A stretch of 64,000 nucleotides of DNA from contig NZ_AP031497.1 of the NCBI RefSeq assembly GCF_042853465.1, positions 2,914,001-2,978,000 of the forward strand. The letters run 5' to 3'. This stretch comes from Simiduia litorea (GTDB lineage Bacteria > Pseudomonadota > Gammaproteobacteria > Pseudomonadales > Cellvibrionaceae). Positions 8,437 through 18,900 of this stretch are shown one piece after another. Below the pieces are notes generated by a model. It was not told where the DNA came from and did no database searches. It saw only the letters and a program-made list of their open reading frames with translations. The position numbers were made by a program, and so were the translations under genes. Positions within the stretch are counted from its first letter, which is position 1, and every line of letters starts with the position of its first letter.

Positions 8437-9271
8437 GATCAACGGCCCTAGTACATGGTTAATATTTACCGATCTAGATGGCACCCTACTCGATCATCAC
8501 ACCTACAGTTTTAGCGCAGCCCACGATCAAATTAACCGGTTAAATCAGCTAGAAATCCCTCTCATCTGCTGCACCAGTAAAACCTTTGCAGAAGTCATTC
8601 CACTGAGAAGTCAGCTCAAAAACCGGCACCCATTCATTGTCGAAAACGGTGCTGCAGTCTATTTACCTCTCTCATTCTTGCCTGAGCGCGCACTTCAAGC
8701 CATTGGCGGTGCGCAATTGCATCAAGGCTTCTGGCGCTTTGGTTTAACGGAAAATCGAGCCCACTGGCTTCAATGTTTAGCGCAACTAGGCGACAGATTT
8801 AAAGGCCTATACAGCACCTTTACCGCGCTCGGTCCGCAGGGTATTGCCGATGCGACGGGGCTCAGCCTAGAACAAGCCGCGCAGGCGAATCAACGGGAGT
8901 TCTCCGAACCTCTGCTTTGGCTGGGCGATGAACTCAGCAAAATAGCCTTCACACAAGAAATGAACCAACTTGGTGCAACAATAGTCGAGGGCGGTCGATT
9001 TTTGCACATTGTTGGCGATAGCAACAAAGGCAAAGCCATGTTGTGGTTGCAACAAATTTTCACCTCCAAAGCCAGGCACAGCTTTCGCACCATTGCGGCC
9101 GGCGACGGTAAAAATGATGTGCCCATGCTAGAGCTTGCTGACTACGCGTTAGTTATTCAATCGTCCACCAATCCAACGCTCAAGTTAACGCGAACGGAAC
9201 GCGTATTTTATAGCGAGCACACGGGTCCGAAAGGCTGGGCCAATGGTATCCAAACTATTTTATCGATGTGA
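8411..9271 (+). CDS. gpgP: Glucosyl/mannosyl-3-phosphoglycerate phosphatase (HAD-IIB)
   Basis: A 286-residue HAD phosphatase. The DxD motif is FTDLDGTLLD with the nucleophile Asp21 and acid Asp23. Motif II is in CCTSKTF and the C-terminal motif is AAGDGKNDVPML, matching the mannosyl-3-phosphoglycerate phosphatase (MpgP) family. The start at ATG 8411 was chosen because it gives the family N terminus (MSDTSALHK); the frame is open 15 codons further but only inside the kinase gene. Next to gpgS, the expected reaction is removal of phosphate from glucosyl-3-phosphoglycerate to give glucosylglycerate. The same family also acts on the mannosyl compound, so the sugar is inferred from context. Confidence 0.85.
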   Translation: MSDTSALHKINGPSTWLIFTDLDGTLLDHHTYSFSAAHDQINRLNQLEIPLICCTSKTFAEVIPLRSQLKNRHPFIVENGAAVYLPLSFLPERALQAIGGAQLHQGFWRFGLTENRAHWLQCLAQLGDRFKGLYSTFTALGPQGIADATGLSLEQAAQANQREFSEPLLWLGDELSKIAFTQEMNQLGATIVEGGRFLHIVGDSNKGKAMLWLQQIFTSKARHSFRTIAAGDGKNDVPMLELADYALVIQSSTNPTLKLTRTERVFYSEHTGPKGWANGIQTILSM

Positions 9272-9298
9272 TTTTTTCAAAACGTTAAGGACACAACC

Positions 9299-10522
9299 AT
9301 GGCTGATTTTTATCAAAACGGTATCGTCACAACCTTGCATAACCTTACTCGCCGCCCAGTGGAAGACTTGGACGCTGAATTGCTCAGTTTTTCCCAGAAG
9401 CGCCCGCTTGGGCTTATTTTGCCTTCTCTCTATTCAGAGCTAGAGGGCACAGCGCTGCCCAACATCGTCGAAGAACTATGCCAAGTACCCTACTTATCTG
9501 AGATCGTTATCGGGCTAGACCGCGCCAACGAAGCGCAATACCGTGATGCACTTGCTTTTTTTAGCAAGCTACCTCAACACCACCGTGTGCTCTGGAACGA
9601 CGGCCCAGCACTGCGCGCGCTCGACGCAGAACTTATCAAATTGGGTATAGCGCCAACCCAACCTGGCAAAGGCAGAAACGTTTGGTACTGCATCGGCTAC
9701 ATGTTAGCCACCGGCCGCTCGGAATCTATTGCATTACACGATTGCGATATCCTCACCTATACCCGCGAACTTTTGGCACGCCTGATTTACCCTGTTGCCA
9801 ACCCTCAATTCAACTACATGTTTTGTAAAGGCTATTACGCCCGCGTTGCCGATGGAAAACTCAACGGTCGAGTATCGCGTTTACTGGTAACACCGCTACT
9901 GCGCTCGCTGAAAAAGATCTTCGGCGAAATGGATTATTTGCAATACATGGACACCTTTCGCTACGCCTTAGCCGGTGAATTTTCCTTCCGTAAAGATGTA
10001 CTAAATGATATCCGCATACCCAGTGACTGGGGCTTGGAAATTGGCGTTCTGTCTGAGATGTATCGAAACAATTCAACCAATCGTCTGTGCCAAGTGGATA
10101 TTGCCGACGTCTACGATCACAAGCATCAAGATCTATCGGCTAAAAATGATCAAGGCGGCCTATCAAAAATGTCTATTGATATATCCAAGGCACTGTTTAG
10201 AAAGCTCGCCACCCAAGGCCAAACGTTTAATACAGAAACCTTCCGATCGATCAAAGCCACTTATTACCGTATCGCCCTCGATCTGATCGAAACATTTCGT
10301 AACGATGCCATCATTAACGGCTTAACGCTGGATATACACAACGAAGAAAAAGCCGTGGAGCTATTTGCAAGAAATATCATGAAAGCGGGAGAGTCTTTTC
10401 TAGACAATCCCATGGAGGCGCCATTCATCCCGAGCTGGAATCGCGTTATAAGCGCTATGCCGAATGTACTGGAACGATTAAAGGCTGCTGTAGAAGAAGA
10501 CAACGAACGGTTTTCCAAATGA
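9299..10522 (+). CDS. gpgS: Glucosyl-3-phosphoglycerate synthase (GT81)
   Basis: A 407-residue retaining GT-A glycosyltransferase that transfers glucose from an NDP-glucose donor to 3-phosphoglycerate. The metal-binding DxD motif is DCD at residues 148-150 in IALHDCDILTY. The preceding PGKGRNVWYCIGYMLA stretch and the later FSFRKDVLNDIRIPSDWGLEIG stretch (partly quoted here) are typical of GpgS rather than of mannosyl-3-phosphoglycerate synthase. The start at 9299 has AAGGA 8 bases upstream. It follows the phosphatase by 27 bases and precedes the phosphorylase by 16, so it is clearly in the same operon. Confidence 0.9.
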   Translation: MADFYQNGIVTTLHNLTRRPVEDLDAELLSFSQKRPLGLILPSLYSELEGTALPNIVEELCQVPYLSEIVIGLDRANEAQYRDALAFFSKLPQHHRVLWNDGPALRALDAELIKLGIAPTQPGKGRNVWYCIGYMLATGRSESIALHDCDILTYTRELLARLIYPVANPQFNYMFCKGYYARVADGKLNGRVSRLLVTPLLRSLKKIFGEMDYLQYMDTFRYALAGEFSFRKDVLNDIRIPSDWGLEIGVLSEMYRNNSTNRLCQVDIADVYDHKHQDLSAKNDQGGLSKMSIDISKALFRKLATQGQTFNTETFRSIKATYYRIALDLIETFRNDAIINGLTLDIHNEEKAVELFARNIMKAGESFLDNPMEAPFIPSWNRVISAMPNVLERLKAAVEEDNERFSK

Positions 10523-10538
10523 TCATTGAGGACTGACT

Positions 10539-12281
10539 ATGACGCCCTATGAACAACTTCAGCAGCGAATCAAAGATCACCTACAACAAATTTACCATCA
10601 GGTGAGACCCAACCTCGATATTGATGCCACAGTAGCGTCGCTATTGAACACCATGAACATTCACAAGGTCGACAACATACCGGATCAATACGCTAACCTA
10701 TGGAGTGAAACAGATACCATCGCCATTACCTATGGCGATAGTTTAATAACCGATGGCGAAAAGCCGTTAAGCACACTCAATGGCTTTCTCGACTCATACC
10801 TAAAAGGCACCATTAACAGCGTTCACATTTTGCCCTTTTTTCCCTACAGCTCTGATGATGGCTTTTCGGTGATCGATTACTCGACAGTAAACGAAGCACT
10901 GGGCGACTGGTCGCACATTGCGAGCATCGCGAAAAGCTACAAACTCATGTCTGATCTCGTTATCAACCACTGCTCAGCACGTAGTTTTTGGTTTGACAAT
11001 TTTATTAAACAAGAGGGTCCAGGCAAGGATTATTTTTTTACCGCAAGCCCACAGGCCGACCTGAAAGATGTGGTACGCCCACGCACAAACCCGCTCTTAC
11101 AGGCCATAGAAACCAAAGCGGGAACACGCCATGTATGGTGCACGTTTAGCTTCGATCAGGTCGACCTCGATTTCAGGAACCCAGACGTACTGTTACAGTT
11201 TGTCTCCATTGTGCGCTTGTATCTCGATCAAGGCATCCGCATTTTCAGGCTTGATGCCATCGCCTTCCTCTGGAAAGTGCCGGGCACATCGAGTATCAAT
11301 TTACTAGAAACCCACGAAGTCGTTAGACTACTACGCACCTTGATTGAACATGCAGCATCAGACGCAATCATCATTACAGAAACCAACATTCCCAACCAAG
11401 AGAATCTCAGCTATTTCGGCAATAATAACGAAGCCCATTGGATCTATAATTTCTCCTTGCCGCCACTTTTAGTACACGCGCTGTTAACCGGTAACGCTCA
11501 ACATCTAAAACGCTGGCTAATGACCATGCCACCGGCTCGCAATGGCACCACCTATTTTAATTTCATCGCTAGCCATGATGGCATAGGTCTTAGACCGGTA
11601 GAGGGGTTGCTTTCCGATGAAGAGTTAGCGCGTCTAACCAACACATTAGAATCTTTTGGCGGAAAAATATCACGGCGTGCGCTCGAAAGCGGCGAAACAA
11701 AACCTTATGAGGCGAATATCGCACTCTATGATGCACTTAAAGGCACCGTAAATGGCCAAGACGCCTACAACTACGAACGCTTTATTTGTGCCCACGTCAT
11801 TATGCTTGGTTTAGAGGGTATTCCGGCGTTTTACATCCACAGTTTATTGGCAACAGGTAATGACTATCAGCGGCTCGAACACAGCGGTCACAACCGAGCT
11901 ATCAATCGCCATCAATGGTCAGTGGCGGAATTGATAACACAGCTAGAAGATCCTAACAGCCAACACCACCGAGTATTTTTTGAGCTTAAGCGATTGATCG
12001 CAATTCGCGGTAAGCAATCCGCATTTCACCCCAACGCCACACAATTTACGCTACACCTTGGCGATGAAATATTTGCTTTTTGGCGTCAAAGTATCGATAG
12101 GCAACAAAATATTTTTTGTATTAGCAACTTAAGCCATTTAGCGATTCACTTACCACTGTCGGCAATAAATTTGGTGTGTACAGACAGCTGGCGAGATTTA
12201 ATAACAGACCTACCTCTCAATGCGGAAAACGAAACGCTGACCCTAGCGCCTTACCAAACCTACTGGCTTAGCAATCGCTAA
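10539..12281 (+). CDS. GH13_18 phosphorylase, probable glucosylglycerate phosphorylase
   Basis: A 580-residue alpha-amylase-fold enzyme of the sucrose phosphorylase subfamily. The nucleophile is Asp239 in FRLDAIAFLWK, the acid/base Glu281 in ITETN, and the stabiliser Asp347 in ASHDGIG. The early strand VHILPFFPYSSDDGFSV is typical of the subfamily. Family members phosphorolyse sucrose, sucrose 6-phosphate or glucosylglycerate. The position directly after gpgS, with a glycerate kinase at the head of the operon, argues for glucosylglycerate: it would release glucose 1-phosphate and D-glycerate. The start has GAGGA 8 bases upstream. Sucrose cannot be excluded by reading alone. Confidence 0.85.
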   Translation: MTPYEQLQQRIKDHLQQIYHQVRPNLDIDATVASLLNTMNIHKVDNIPDQYANLWSETDTIAITYGDSLITDGEKPLSTLNGFLDSYLKGTINSVHILPFFPYSSDDGFSVIDYSTVNEALGDWSHIASIAKSYKLMSDLVINHCSARSFWFDNFIKQEGPGKDYFFTASPQADLKDVVRPRTNPLLQAIETKAGTRHVWCTFSFDQVDLDFRNPDVLLQFVSIVRLYLDQGIRIFRLDAIAFLWKVPGTSSINLLETHEVVRLLRTLIEHAASDAIIITETNIPNQENLSYFGNNNEAHWIYNFSLPPLLVHALLTGNAQHLKRWLMTMPPARNGTTYFNFIASHDGIGLRPVEGLLSDEELARLTNTLESFGGKISRRALESGETKPYEANIALYDALKGTVNGQDAYNYERFICAHVIMLGLEGIPAFYIHSLLATGNDYQRLEHSGHNRAINRHQWSVAELITQLEDPNSQHHRVFFELKRLIAIRGKQSAFHPNATQFTLHLGDEIFAFWRQSIDRQQNIFCISNLSHLAIHLPLSAINLVCTDSWRDLITDLPLNAENETLTLAPYQTYWLSNR

Positions 12282-12302
12282 TCGCGGTTTATAACGGCCA
12301 GC

Positions 12303-12327
12303 CATTAGAGTAACAATTACTCCAATG
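12303..12327. repeat. Inverted repeat between convergent genes
   Basis: CATTAGAGTAA and TTACTCCAATG pair with one mismatch around the loop CAA. It lies between the end of the GH13_18 gene (12281) and the end of the convergent hydratase gene (12378). There is no T run, so it could be a weak bidirectional transcript end or a protein site. Confidence 0.4.
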
Positions 12328-12377
12328 ACTGACCGTGTCGATCACACGCCCGTCGATTATTGGTATTCCAGATCAAT

Positions 12378-13157
12378 TTACCAAGCGCTAAATCGAGTAG
12401 ACATTTCACCCAGACCGCAATAACTCATGGTAATGTCAGTGTCCAATGGTGCCTCAATAATGCCGGCGTAAGAACCGGTAATAATAAATTGACCATGCTG
12501 TAAAGGTACGCCTTGAGCTCGCAAGAAATTCACCAACCAATATAGCGGCGCAATCGCATCTTGATTCTGATGCTTACCCTCATAACGCTGTGGTTCACCA
12601 TCACCGTAACGCATTGAAATGTCTATATTCGCGGCAGCGTAGGCCAGCGTCCTATCCACGACTGGCCCGACCACGAGCCCTTGATTAAATAATCCGTCGG
12701 CGAGTAATTCAGGAAACTCGCAAAGACTCGGGTCGATGTAACGCCCCTCAATTAATTCCAACGCCATTCGAACCTCAGAAATACACTGATCAATTTCCGC
12801 CTTACTATAGCTTTCTGAACGCGCGGGAATATCATTACCCAGCTCAAATGCAAACTCTGGCTCTATCCGAGCCAAGCCATTGGATGGCCATATGTTGGCT
12901 GACCGCGTTGCCTCGAATACCGTAGAGCCATAGATGGGAGCCACCACCCATTTGCCCTCTGGCGGCAGTAAACATTTCCAGCCGGCGACCTTATCAGCCC
13001 GCTTTGAACACCAATACTCCAACACCTGTTGTTGTACAGCAAAACCTTCAGCAAGGGTTTTCGGCCGTATCGTTTCAGCCAAGCGATCACCTTTGGTATG
13101 GGTAAGCCGACGCTCGGCTAAAATTTCTGCAGCGGGTATTGCGTTAAATGATGTCAT
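12378..13157 (-). CDS. 2-keto-4-pentenoate hydratase/fumarylacetoacetate hydrolase-family protein
   Basis: A 259-residue cytoplasmic enzyme of the MhpD/DmpE/HpaH type. It begins with a helical leader (LAERRLTHTKGDRLAETIRP) followed by the helix AEGFAVQQQVLEYW. Metal-ligand acidic residues are visible in IEPEFAFELG and in the later MALELIEGRY. The C-terminal strand GQFIITGSYAG is the usual family ending. Family members hydrate 2-hydroxypenta-2,4-dienoate or decarboxylate 2-oxo acids in aromatic meta-cleavage pathways. No other meta-cleavage genes are nearby, so the substrate is open. It is separated from the upstream tal gene by that gene's terminator. Confidence 0.75.
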   Translation of the reverse strand: MTSFNAIPAAEILAERRLTHTKGDRLAETIRPKTLAEGFAVQQQVLEYWCSKRADKVAGWKCLLPPEGKWVVAPIYGSTVFEATRSANIWPSNGLARIEPEFAFELGNDIPARSESYSKAEIDQCISEVRMALELIEGRYIDPSLCEFPELLADGLFNQGLVVGPVVDRTLAYAAANIDISMRYGDGEPQRYEGKHQNQDAIAPLYWLVNFLRAQGVPLQHGQFIITGSYAGIIEAPLDTDITMSYCGLGEMSTRFSAW

Positions 13158-13174
13158 AGGGCTTCTCAGTGACA

Positions 13175-13198
13175 GAAAAAAGGCCCCTTAAGGGACCT
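13175..13198 (-). terminator. Intrinsic terminator of tal
   Basis: On the minus strand AGGTCCC and GGGGCCT pair around TTAA (one G-U pair), followed by six T. It lies 22 bases after the transaldolase stop. Confidence 0.8.
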
Positions 13199-13219
13199 AA
13201 TTATTAAGGCTATTTTAAC

Positions 13220-14152
13220 TTAAACCTGCCACTCGCTAAGCAATTTCTCTAGCTTTTCTTGGTCTTCGGCGAATTTGCGAATACCTTCGGCCAATTTCTC
13301 GGTGGCCATGGCATCCTGATTATGAAGCCACCTGAATTCAGCTTCCGATAAAGAGATTTTGGCTTCTGCCACCGCTTTGTTAGGTGCTAACCGAGGCGCA
13401 AGTGTTTCGCTTTCAGCATCCAATTCTTGCAGTAACGCTGGACTGATGGTTAATCGATCACAACCCGCCAGCGCTTTCACTTGGCCGACATTGCGAAAAC
13501 TCGCCCCCATAACCACTGTGTTGTAACCATGGGTTTTATAGTAATCATAAATGCGCCTTACCGATAACACCCCCTGATCGTCGGCGGGTGAGGCTGGAAC
13601 CTCACCTCTTGCTTTATACCAGTCGAAAATGCGACCGACGAAAGGCGATATTAAATATACCCCTGCTTCCGCGCAGGCAACGGCTTGCGCAAAGCTAAAT
13701 AACAACGTGAGATTACATTGAATGCCTTCTCGCTCAAGTACTTCTGCCGCCTTAACTCCTTCCCAGGTGGCGGCAATTTTAATCAGCACACGAGCGCGAT
13801 TAACACCTTGCGCCTCATAGGCATCGATCAATAGCTTAGCCTTTTCAATCATCCTTTGGGTATCAAAAGAAAGGCGAGCATCCACTTCGGTGGAAATACG
13901 ACCGGGAACAAGATCGACAATTTGTTTGCCAATAGCCACCGCCAAGGTGTCTACCGCCTTGCTCATATCCCCTTTAGCGTCTTTCACCGCTGCGCTGACG
14001 ATTGACCGGTAGTTAGGCATTTGTGCCGCGGCCAATATTAAACTCGGGTTGGTGGTAGCATCCTTCGGCTTAAACTTGGCAATAGCATCGATATCGCCGG
14101 TGTCAGCCACCACGTCGGTCAAGGCGCGTAGCTGTTGTAAAACGCTGGTCAT
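13220..14152 (-). CDS. tal: Transaldolase
   Basis: A 310-residue class I transaldolase of the TalB type. It transfers dihydroxyacetone units between sedoheptulose 7-phosphate and glyceraldehyde 3-phosphate in the non-oxidative pentose phosphate pathway. The Schiff-base lysine is Lys125 in RVLIKIAATWEG. The start signature DATTNPSLIL and the strand GRISTEVDARLSFD are diagnostic, as is QCNLTLLFSFAQA. Length matches E. coli TalB (about 317). It is monocistronic, with a clear terminator downstream, and divergent from glpK, with 255 bases between them. Confidence 0.96.
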   Translation of the reverse strand: MTSVLQQLRALTDVVADTGDIDAIAKFKPKDATTNPSLILAAAQMPNYRSIVSAAVKDAKGDMSKAVDTLAVAIGKQIVDLVPGRISTEVDARLSFDTQRMIEKAKLLIDAYEAQGVNRARVLIKIAATWEGVKAAEVLEREGIQCNLTLLFSFAQAVACAEAGVYLISPFVGRIFDWYKARGEVPASPADDQGVLSVRRIYDYYKTHGYNTVVMGASFRNVGQVKALAGCDRLTISPALLQELDAESETLAPRLAPNKAVAEAKISLSEAEFRWLHNQDAMATEKLAEGIRKFAEDQEKLEKLLSEWQV

Positions 14153-14407
14153 GATTACACCCGTTGATTGATTACTTGATGAGTTCCGATAACGGATAAT
14201 ACCCTAATACGGCGAAAGTTGGTGATCTGATAAATATCTTCACCCCATCACACAAACAGTCCATATCATTAAACTGAGCTAATCTAAAAACCACGTTCGA
14301 AAGCTAGCTACATCAATGAAAAAGCGTTGACGGATTACCTGTGTGCATCTCGCTCAGCTTTTATTTATCCAGTACACTGGTCAACAAAGACAATAATAGG
14401 GGCAACC

Positions 14408-15907
14408 ATGAAACCTCAGTTTACCCTGGCCATAGACCAAGGTACTACCAGTTCGCGAGCCGTGATTTTTGATCAAGGGCTCAGTCAAGTGGCGGTTGCT
14501 CAACAGGAGTTTTCTCAATATTTCCCCCGAGACGGTTGGGTTGAGCACTGCCCGGTGGAAATTTGGCAGTCGACATTAAACACTTGCAAGGAGGCTCTCG
14601 CCCAAGCACAACTGACAGGTAAAGATATCGCCGCTATCGGCATAACCAACCAGCGTGAAACCACGGTGTTATGGCATAGAAGCACCGGCCAGCCACTGCA
14701 CAATGCAATTGTTTGGCAAGATCGTCGTACTCATGAACAATGTAAAGCACTAAAGACTCAAGGACATGAAGCTAGGGTTCAAGCTAAAACTGGACTTATC
14801 TTAGACCCGTACTTTTCTGCCACGAAATTGCAATGGCTACTCGATAATATCCCCGATGCCAGAATGTTAGCGGAAAAAGGTGAACTCGCTTTTGGCACCA
14901 TCGACAGCTGGTTATTGTGGAATCTAACAGCTGGGCAAGCGCATAAAACTGATGCAACTAATGCTTCTCGCACCCTACTATTCAATATTCACAATCAAGC
15001 ATGGGACAATGACCTGCTGGACCTATTCAATATCCCTAGCAGCCTGCTGCCCGATGTTGTCGATAGCTCGGGTGATTTTGGCGATGCGGATCCAAACCTG
15101 TTGGGTGCAAAAATTCCCATTCGTGCGATGATTGGCGACCAACAAGCGGCACTTGTGGGTCAGCGGTGCTTTGCTATCGGCGATGCAAAATGCACTTACG
15201 GCACCGGCGCATTTCTGATGATCAATACCGGCGATCAAGCCGTTCAATCCCAACATCGCTTACTAACCACCGTTGCCTATCGCCTAAACAACAAAACCAC
15301 TTACGCCATAGAAGGCTCAATTTTTATTGCCGGCGCCGTAATTCAATGGTTGAGGGATGGCTTAGCATTCTTTAGCCATGCCCAAGAGTCACAGCGTCTT
15401 GCCCAGGCGCTCAATGCGTTAAGCCCCATCAGCTTTGTTCCCGCTTTTACCGGCCTGGGTGCGCCCTATTGGAATCCAGATGCACGCGGTGCCATGTTTG
15501 GACTCACGCGCGATACTGGCATTAAAGAAATGACAGCCGCCGCATTGCAATCTGTGGCGCTGCAAACATTTGATCTAATTAGTGCCATAGAAAAAGACGG
15601 TATTGCCCTGCACAAACTGAAAGTAGATGGAGGCATGACCAAAAACACTTGGTTAATGCAATTACTTGCCGATATCATCGACAAAGACGTTCATGTGCCT
15701 CAGCAAGGTGAATTAACCGTTTTAGGTGCAGCGTTACTCGCGTCTTTGCCAAAAAAATCTAGTCTGACGGTCAATAGCGAAACCACAACAGAAGCTGATG
15801 ATGAATTGGTTTACCGGCCAACCATCAAGGAAACTCACCGCACAAAACTATTAAATGATTGGAAAAAGGCTATTCGAGCAACACAAGTATTCAGCCAAAC
15901 CGAATAA
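14408..15907 (+). CDS. glpK: Glycerol kinase
   Basis: A 499-residue FGGY-family sugar kinase that makes glycerol 3-phosphate. The N-terminal phosphate loop LAIDQGTTSSRAVIFD, the strand IGITNQRETTVLW, and the C-terminal LKVDGGMTKNTWLMQ are diagnostic. Length is standard. ATG 14408 is used because the family starts there and a GGGG run lies about 8 bases upstream; the frame extends back to a TTG at 14327 but that stretch is non-homologous. No glpF or glpD is adjacent. It is convergent with the hybrid kinase, with only one base between the two stop codons. Confidence 0.95.
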   Translation: MKPQFTLAIDQGTTSSRAVIFDQGLSQVAVAQQEFSQYFPRDGWVEHCPVEIWQSTLNTCKEALAQAQLTGKDIAAIGITNQRETTVLWHRSTGQPLHNAIVWQDRRTHEQCKALKTQGHEARVQAKTGLILDPYFSATKLQWLLDNIPDARMLAEKGELAFGTIDSWLLWNLTAGQAHKTDATNASRTLLFNIHNQAWDNDLLDLFNIPSSLLPDVVDSSGDFGDADPNLLGAKIPIRAMIGDQQAALVGQRCFAIGDAKCTYGTGAFLMINTGDQAVQSQHRLLTTVAYRLNNKTTYAIEGSIFIAGAVIQWLRDGLAFFSHAQESQRLAQALNALSPISFVPAFTGLGAPYWNPDARGAMFGLTRDTGIKEMTAAALQSVALQTFDLISAIEKDGIALHKLKVDGGMTKNTWLMQLLADIIDKDVHVPQQGELTVLGAALLASLPKKSSLTVNSETTTEADDELVYRPTIKETHRTKLLNDWKKAIRATQVFSQTE

Positions 15908-15908
15908 A

Positions 15909-18900
15909 TCACGAACGGCCTAAATACCTATTTACCGCCAATTCAAGGGCTGCAACCATGTCATCCAACCCATCGGCAATCGCTCGTAACGAGGCTAAGT
16001 CCATCTCGGTTTCCTCTGACGACAACTGCTTACTCAGACGCTCAATTTGAGCTGAGGCATTTTGCAATTGTATTGCACCAAGGTTAGCGGCCGACCCTTT
16101 AAGTGTGTGTGCTGCAAAGACTAAATTTTGATAGTCTGCGTGATCAAGTAGCCCTTTAATATTTTCAACAACACTTGGTAGGCCACTTAAAAACGACATC
16201 GCTAGCTCCGCAACCCTATCCGCTCTACCCCTTAACCGTGTCGATAAGGCATCACCATCAAAAACCTCAACGTCAGTCTGGCAAAGATTATTCATAGCAC
16301 TTCGCTGGCAAGCAGTGTCCTTATCTTGTACAACTGAAACAGCTACAGTTGATTCTATTGCATCAAGGTCCAACACATTAAAATGTGAAGATAGAATCTC
16401 GTGCAAATCGGTCTCTTCAAAGGGTTTTGGTAAATATCCGTTCATACCCGCCTGAACAATATCTTCCCGAGTTTCAACTAGCACATCTGCGGTCATAGCA
16501 ACAATAGAAATCGGCGCTAAACACATACGCTTCTCAATTTCTCGTATACGGCGAGTGGCATCAAGCCCATTCATTTCCGGCATATGCAAGTCCATGAGGA
16601 TTAGCTTTATTGGCAACTCATCCTTGCCCGGCAACTTATAAACCGCTTCCATGAAGTCCACCGCTTGCACGCCGTTTTCAACACAATCTACAATTAAACC
16701 AAAGGACTCTAACAACTCTCTTGCGATGACTCGATTGAAATAGACGTCCTCAACGAGCAACACCCGCCCAGTATAAAATCGAGCCGGTGCCACAGAACTG
16801 CTTTCGACCCAATTCTCATGAGTACTTTTTGGGTCTTTATAAGCACGCCTAATTGCCTGCCTTATTAGCAAACCTTTACCTAGCAGTGGCATCTGAATAT
16901 TGGCATCCAGCGCACGCAACTCTTCGGCGATTTGCAACGACTCCTCACAATCAATAGCATCTTGACTGGTTAACAAAACCCATGGAAACGTCAAGTGCTT
17001 TACATCCCGATGTGCAACCTCTTGAACCCACTGATCGTGGTGATGTATTAACGCAGAGCTTTCAGCGACGATTACGACATTGAGCTCACTCTGTTCATTC
17101 AAGTCATCTAAATAGATAACCAATTGATTAATATCTTCGAAGACTTGCAAATTATTGCACCACTGACGAAGCTGGCGCTCAAGCTCTGGATTGCTACTTA
17201 ACAAAAAGACGCCCACCCCTTCTAGCACTTCAACATCGGCTTGAGGACCAGATCGCTCCAGTGGCAGGGATAGAAGAAAGCTGGAGCCACGGCCGAATGT
17301 ACTCTCTACCGAGATGTCTCCGCCGTGCAGAACAGCCAAGCGTTTACTGATAGACAAGCCTAAACCTGTGCCACCATATTTTCGGGTGGTCGAGCTATCA
17401 CTCTGCACAAACGCTTCAAACAAAACTTTTAATTGATCAGACTTAACACCTATACCAGTATCATGAACGCCAAAAACCACTTCACCCTTATCGCTCAGCG
17501 ACACCCTGACACTGACACCGCCTACATGAGTAAATTTAATGGCATTACTCAATAGATTAATAATAATTTGTTTAACTCTTAATGGATCACCTATCCATGC
17601 CCCTTCTACTCTTGAGTCAAAGAACAACCGTAAATAGATATCCTTTTCTTTGGCTTTTAGTGAAAACATGGAAATCACATCGACAACACATTGTTCGAGA
17701 TCAAAGGGAGTAGACTCCAAATGCAATTGATCAGCTTCAATTTTAGAAAAATCCAAGATCTCATTAATCAAATCCAACAACGTCTTTCCGGACTGAGCAA
17801 TCAAATTAAGTATACTTTTCTGTCTTTGGCTTAGCTCAGACTTTGCTAAAATATTAGCGCCGCCTAGAACAGCATTTAATGGCGTTCTTATTTCATGGCT
17901 CATAGCAGCCAGAAAGAGGCTTTTAGCTGAGTTAGCCATTTCGGCCTTTCTAGCTAACTCACTTGATATCTGTGTTTGTTTACCAAGAATTCTATTTAAC
18001 TGCTCGGCCTGATTCTTTGCACTCACTATCTCTTGCGTTCTCGTCTTAACCGTTTCCTCCAACGAAACATTATGGTTACCAAGCTGCTCCTGAGCGATTC
18101 GAATGTTGGCAATAATATAGGTACCCAAAACCACGCCAAAAGCCATCAAAGAAAGCACCACTAGCAACATTAAATTACGCCAGCTATAGACTGAATCTCG
18201 CTCCAACTGTAATTCGCTCTCTAAAAAACGAGCCAATTGAATTTGCACACGGTTGTGACTATTAAATCTATCCCAAACCAAACCTCTTAATGTTTCAATC
18301 TCGACCGCCAAGCCCATGTCGCTCATTTCACTGTCGAGGGCTCCGATAAAAAGCAATCGCCGCTTCTTTTCCAGTAAGCGTTTAGACATCTCCAGTAAGT
18401 CATTAAATTGCAGATCTTCCGCAACAGACTCTGCCGACATAAATTCACTATGTCCTAGCGCCTCCTTTTCACGCAGACTCAGTGGCAGGCTGTAAAGTTT
18501 TTCAATGGCACTATCTAACGCCAAAATATCGTCATCCATACTGTCGCTTGGTGGAGAAAACACCAATAGAGCCAGCTGCTCAGATACGTTAAACAATGAA
18601 AACTTCGACTTTCCAACACCAACAAACAAAAGATGGGCAGCGATACGGATCTGTTCAGAACTTGATAGACCTAAGTTTGACACCATAAAAAGATCAGCGA
18701 CAAATTCGTTTATAGGCGCGTCAACCACCTGCACCTTTTTAAAACAAGCCGACCAAACCTCCTCATCCCAGAATGCCGTCATTTGTGATCGAATAACTGG
18801 CCAAGCTCTCAAGTCGCCTTTGAAATATTGACTTAGATCTTGCTCTAACTCAGCAAATTGAGTATTTAATAGCGCAATAGGTTGCGCTCGGGATTGATAG

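Noticed and set aside
14327..14407. Extended glpK start at TTG 14327
   Set aside because: The extra 27 residues are not in the glycerol kinase family, while ATG 14408 has a Shine-Dalgarno-like GGGG and the conserved N terminus.
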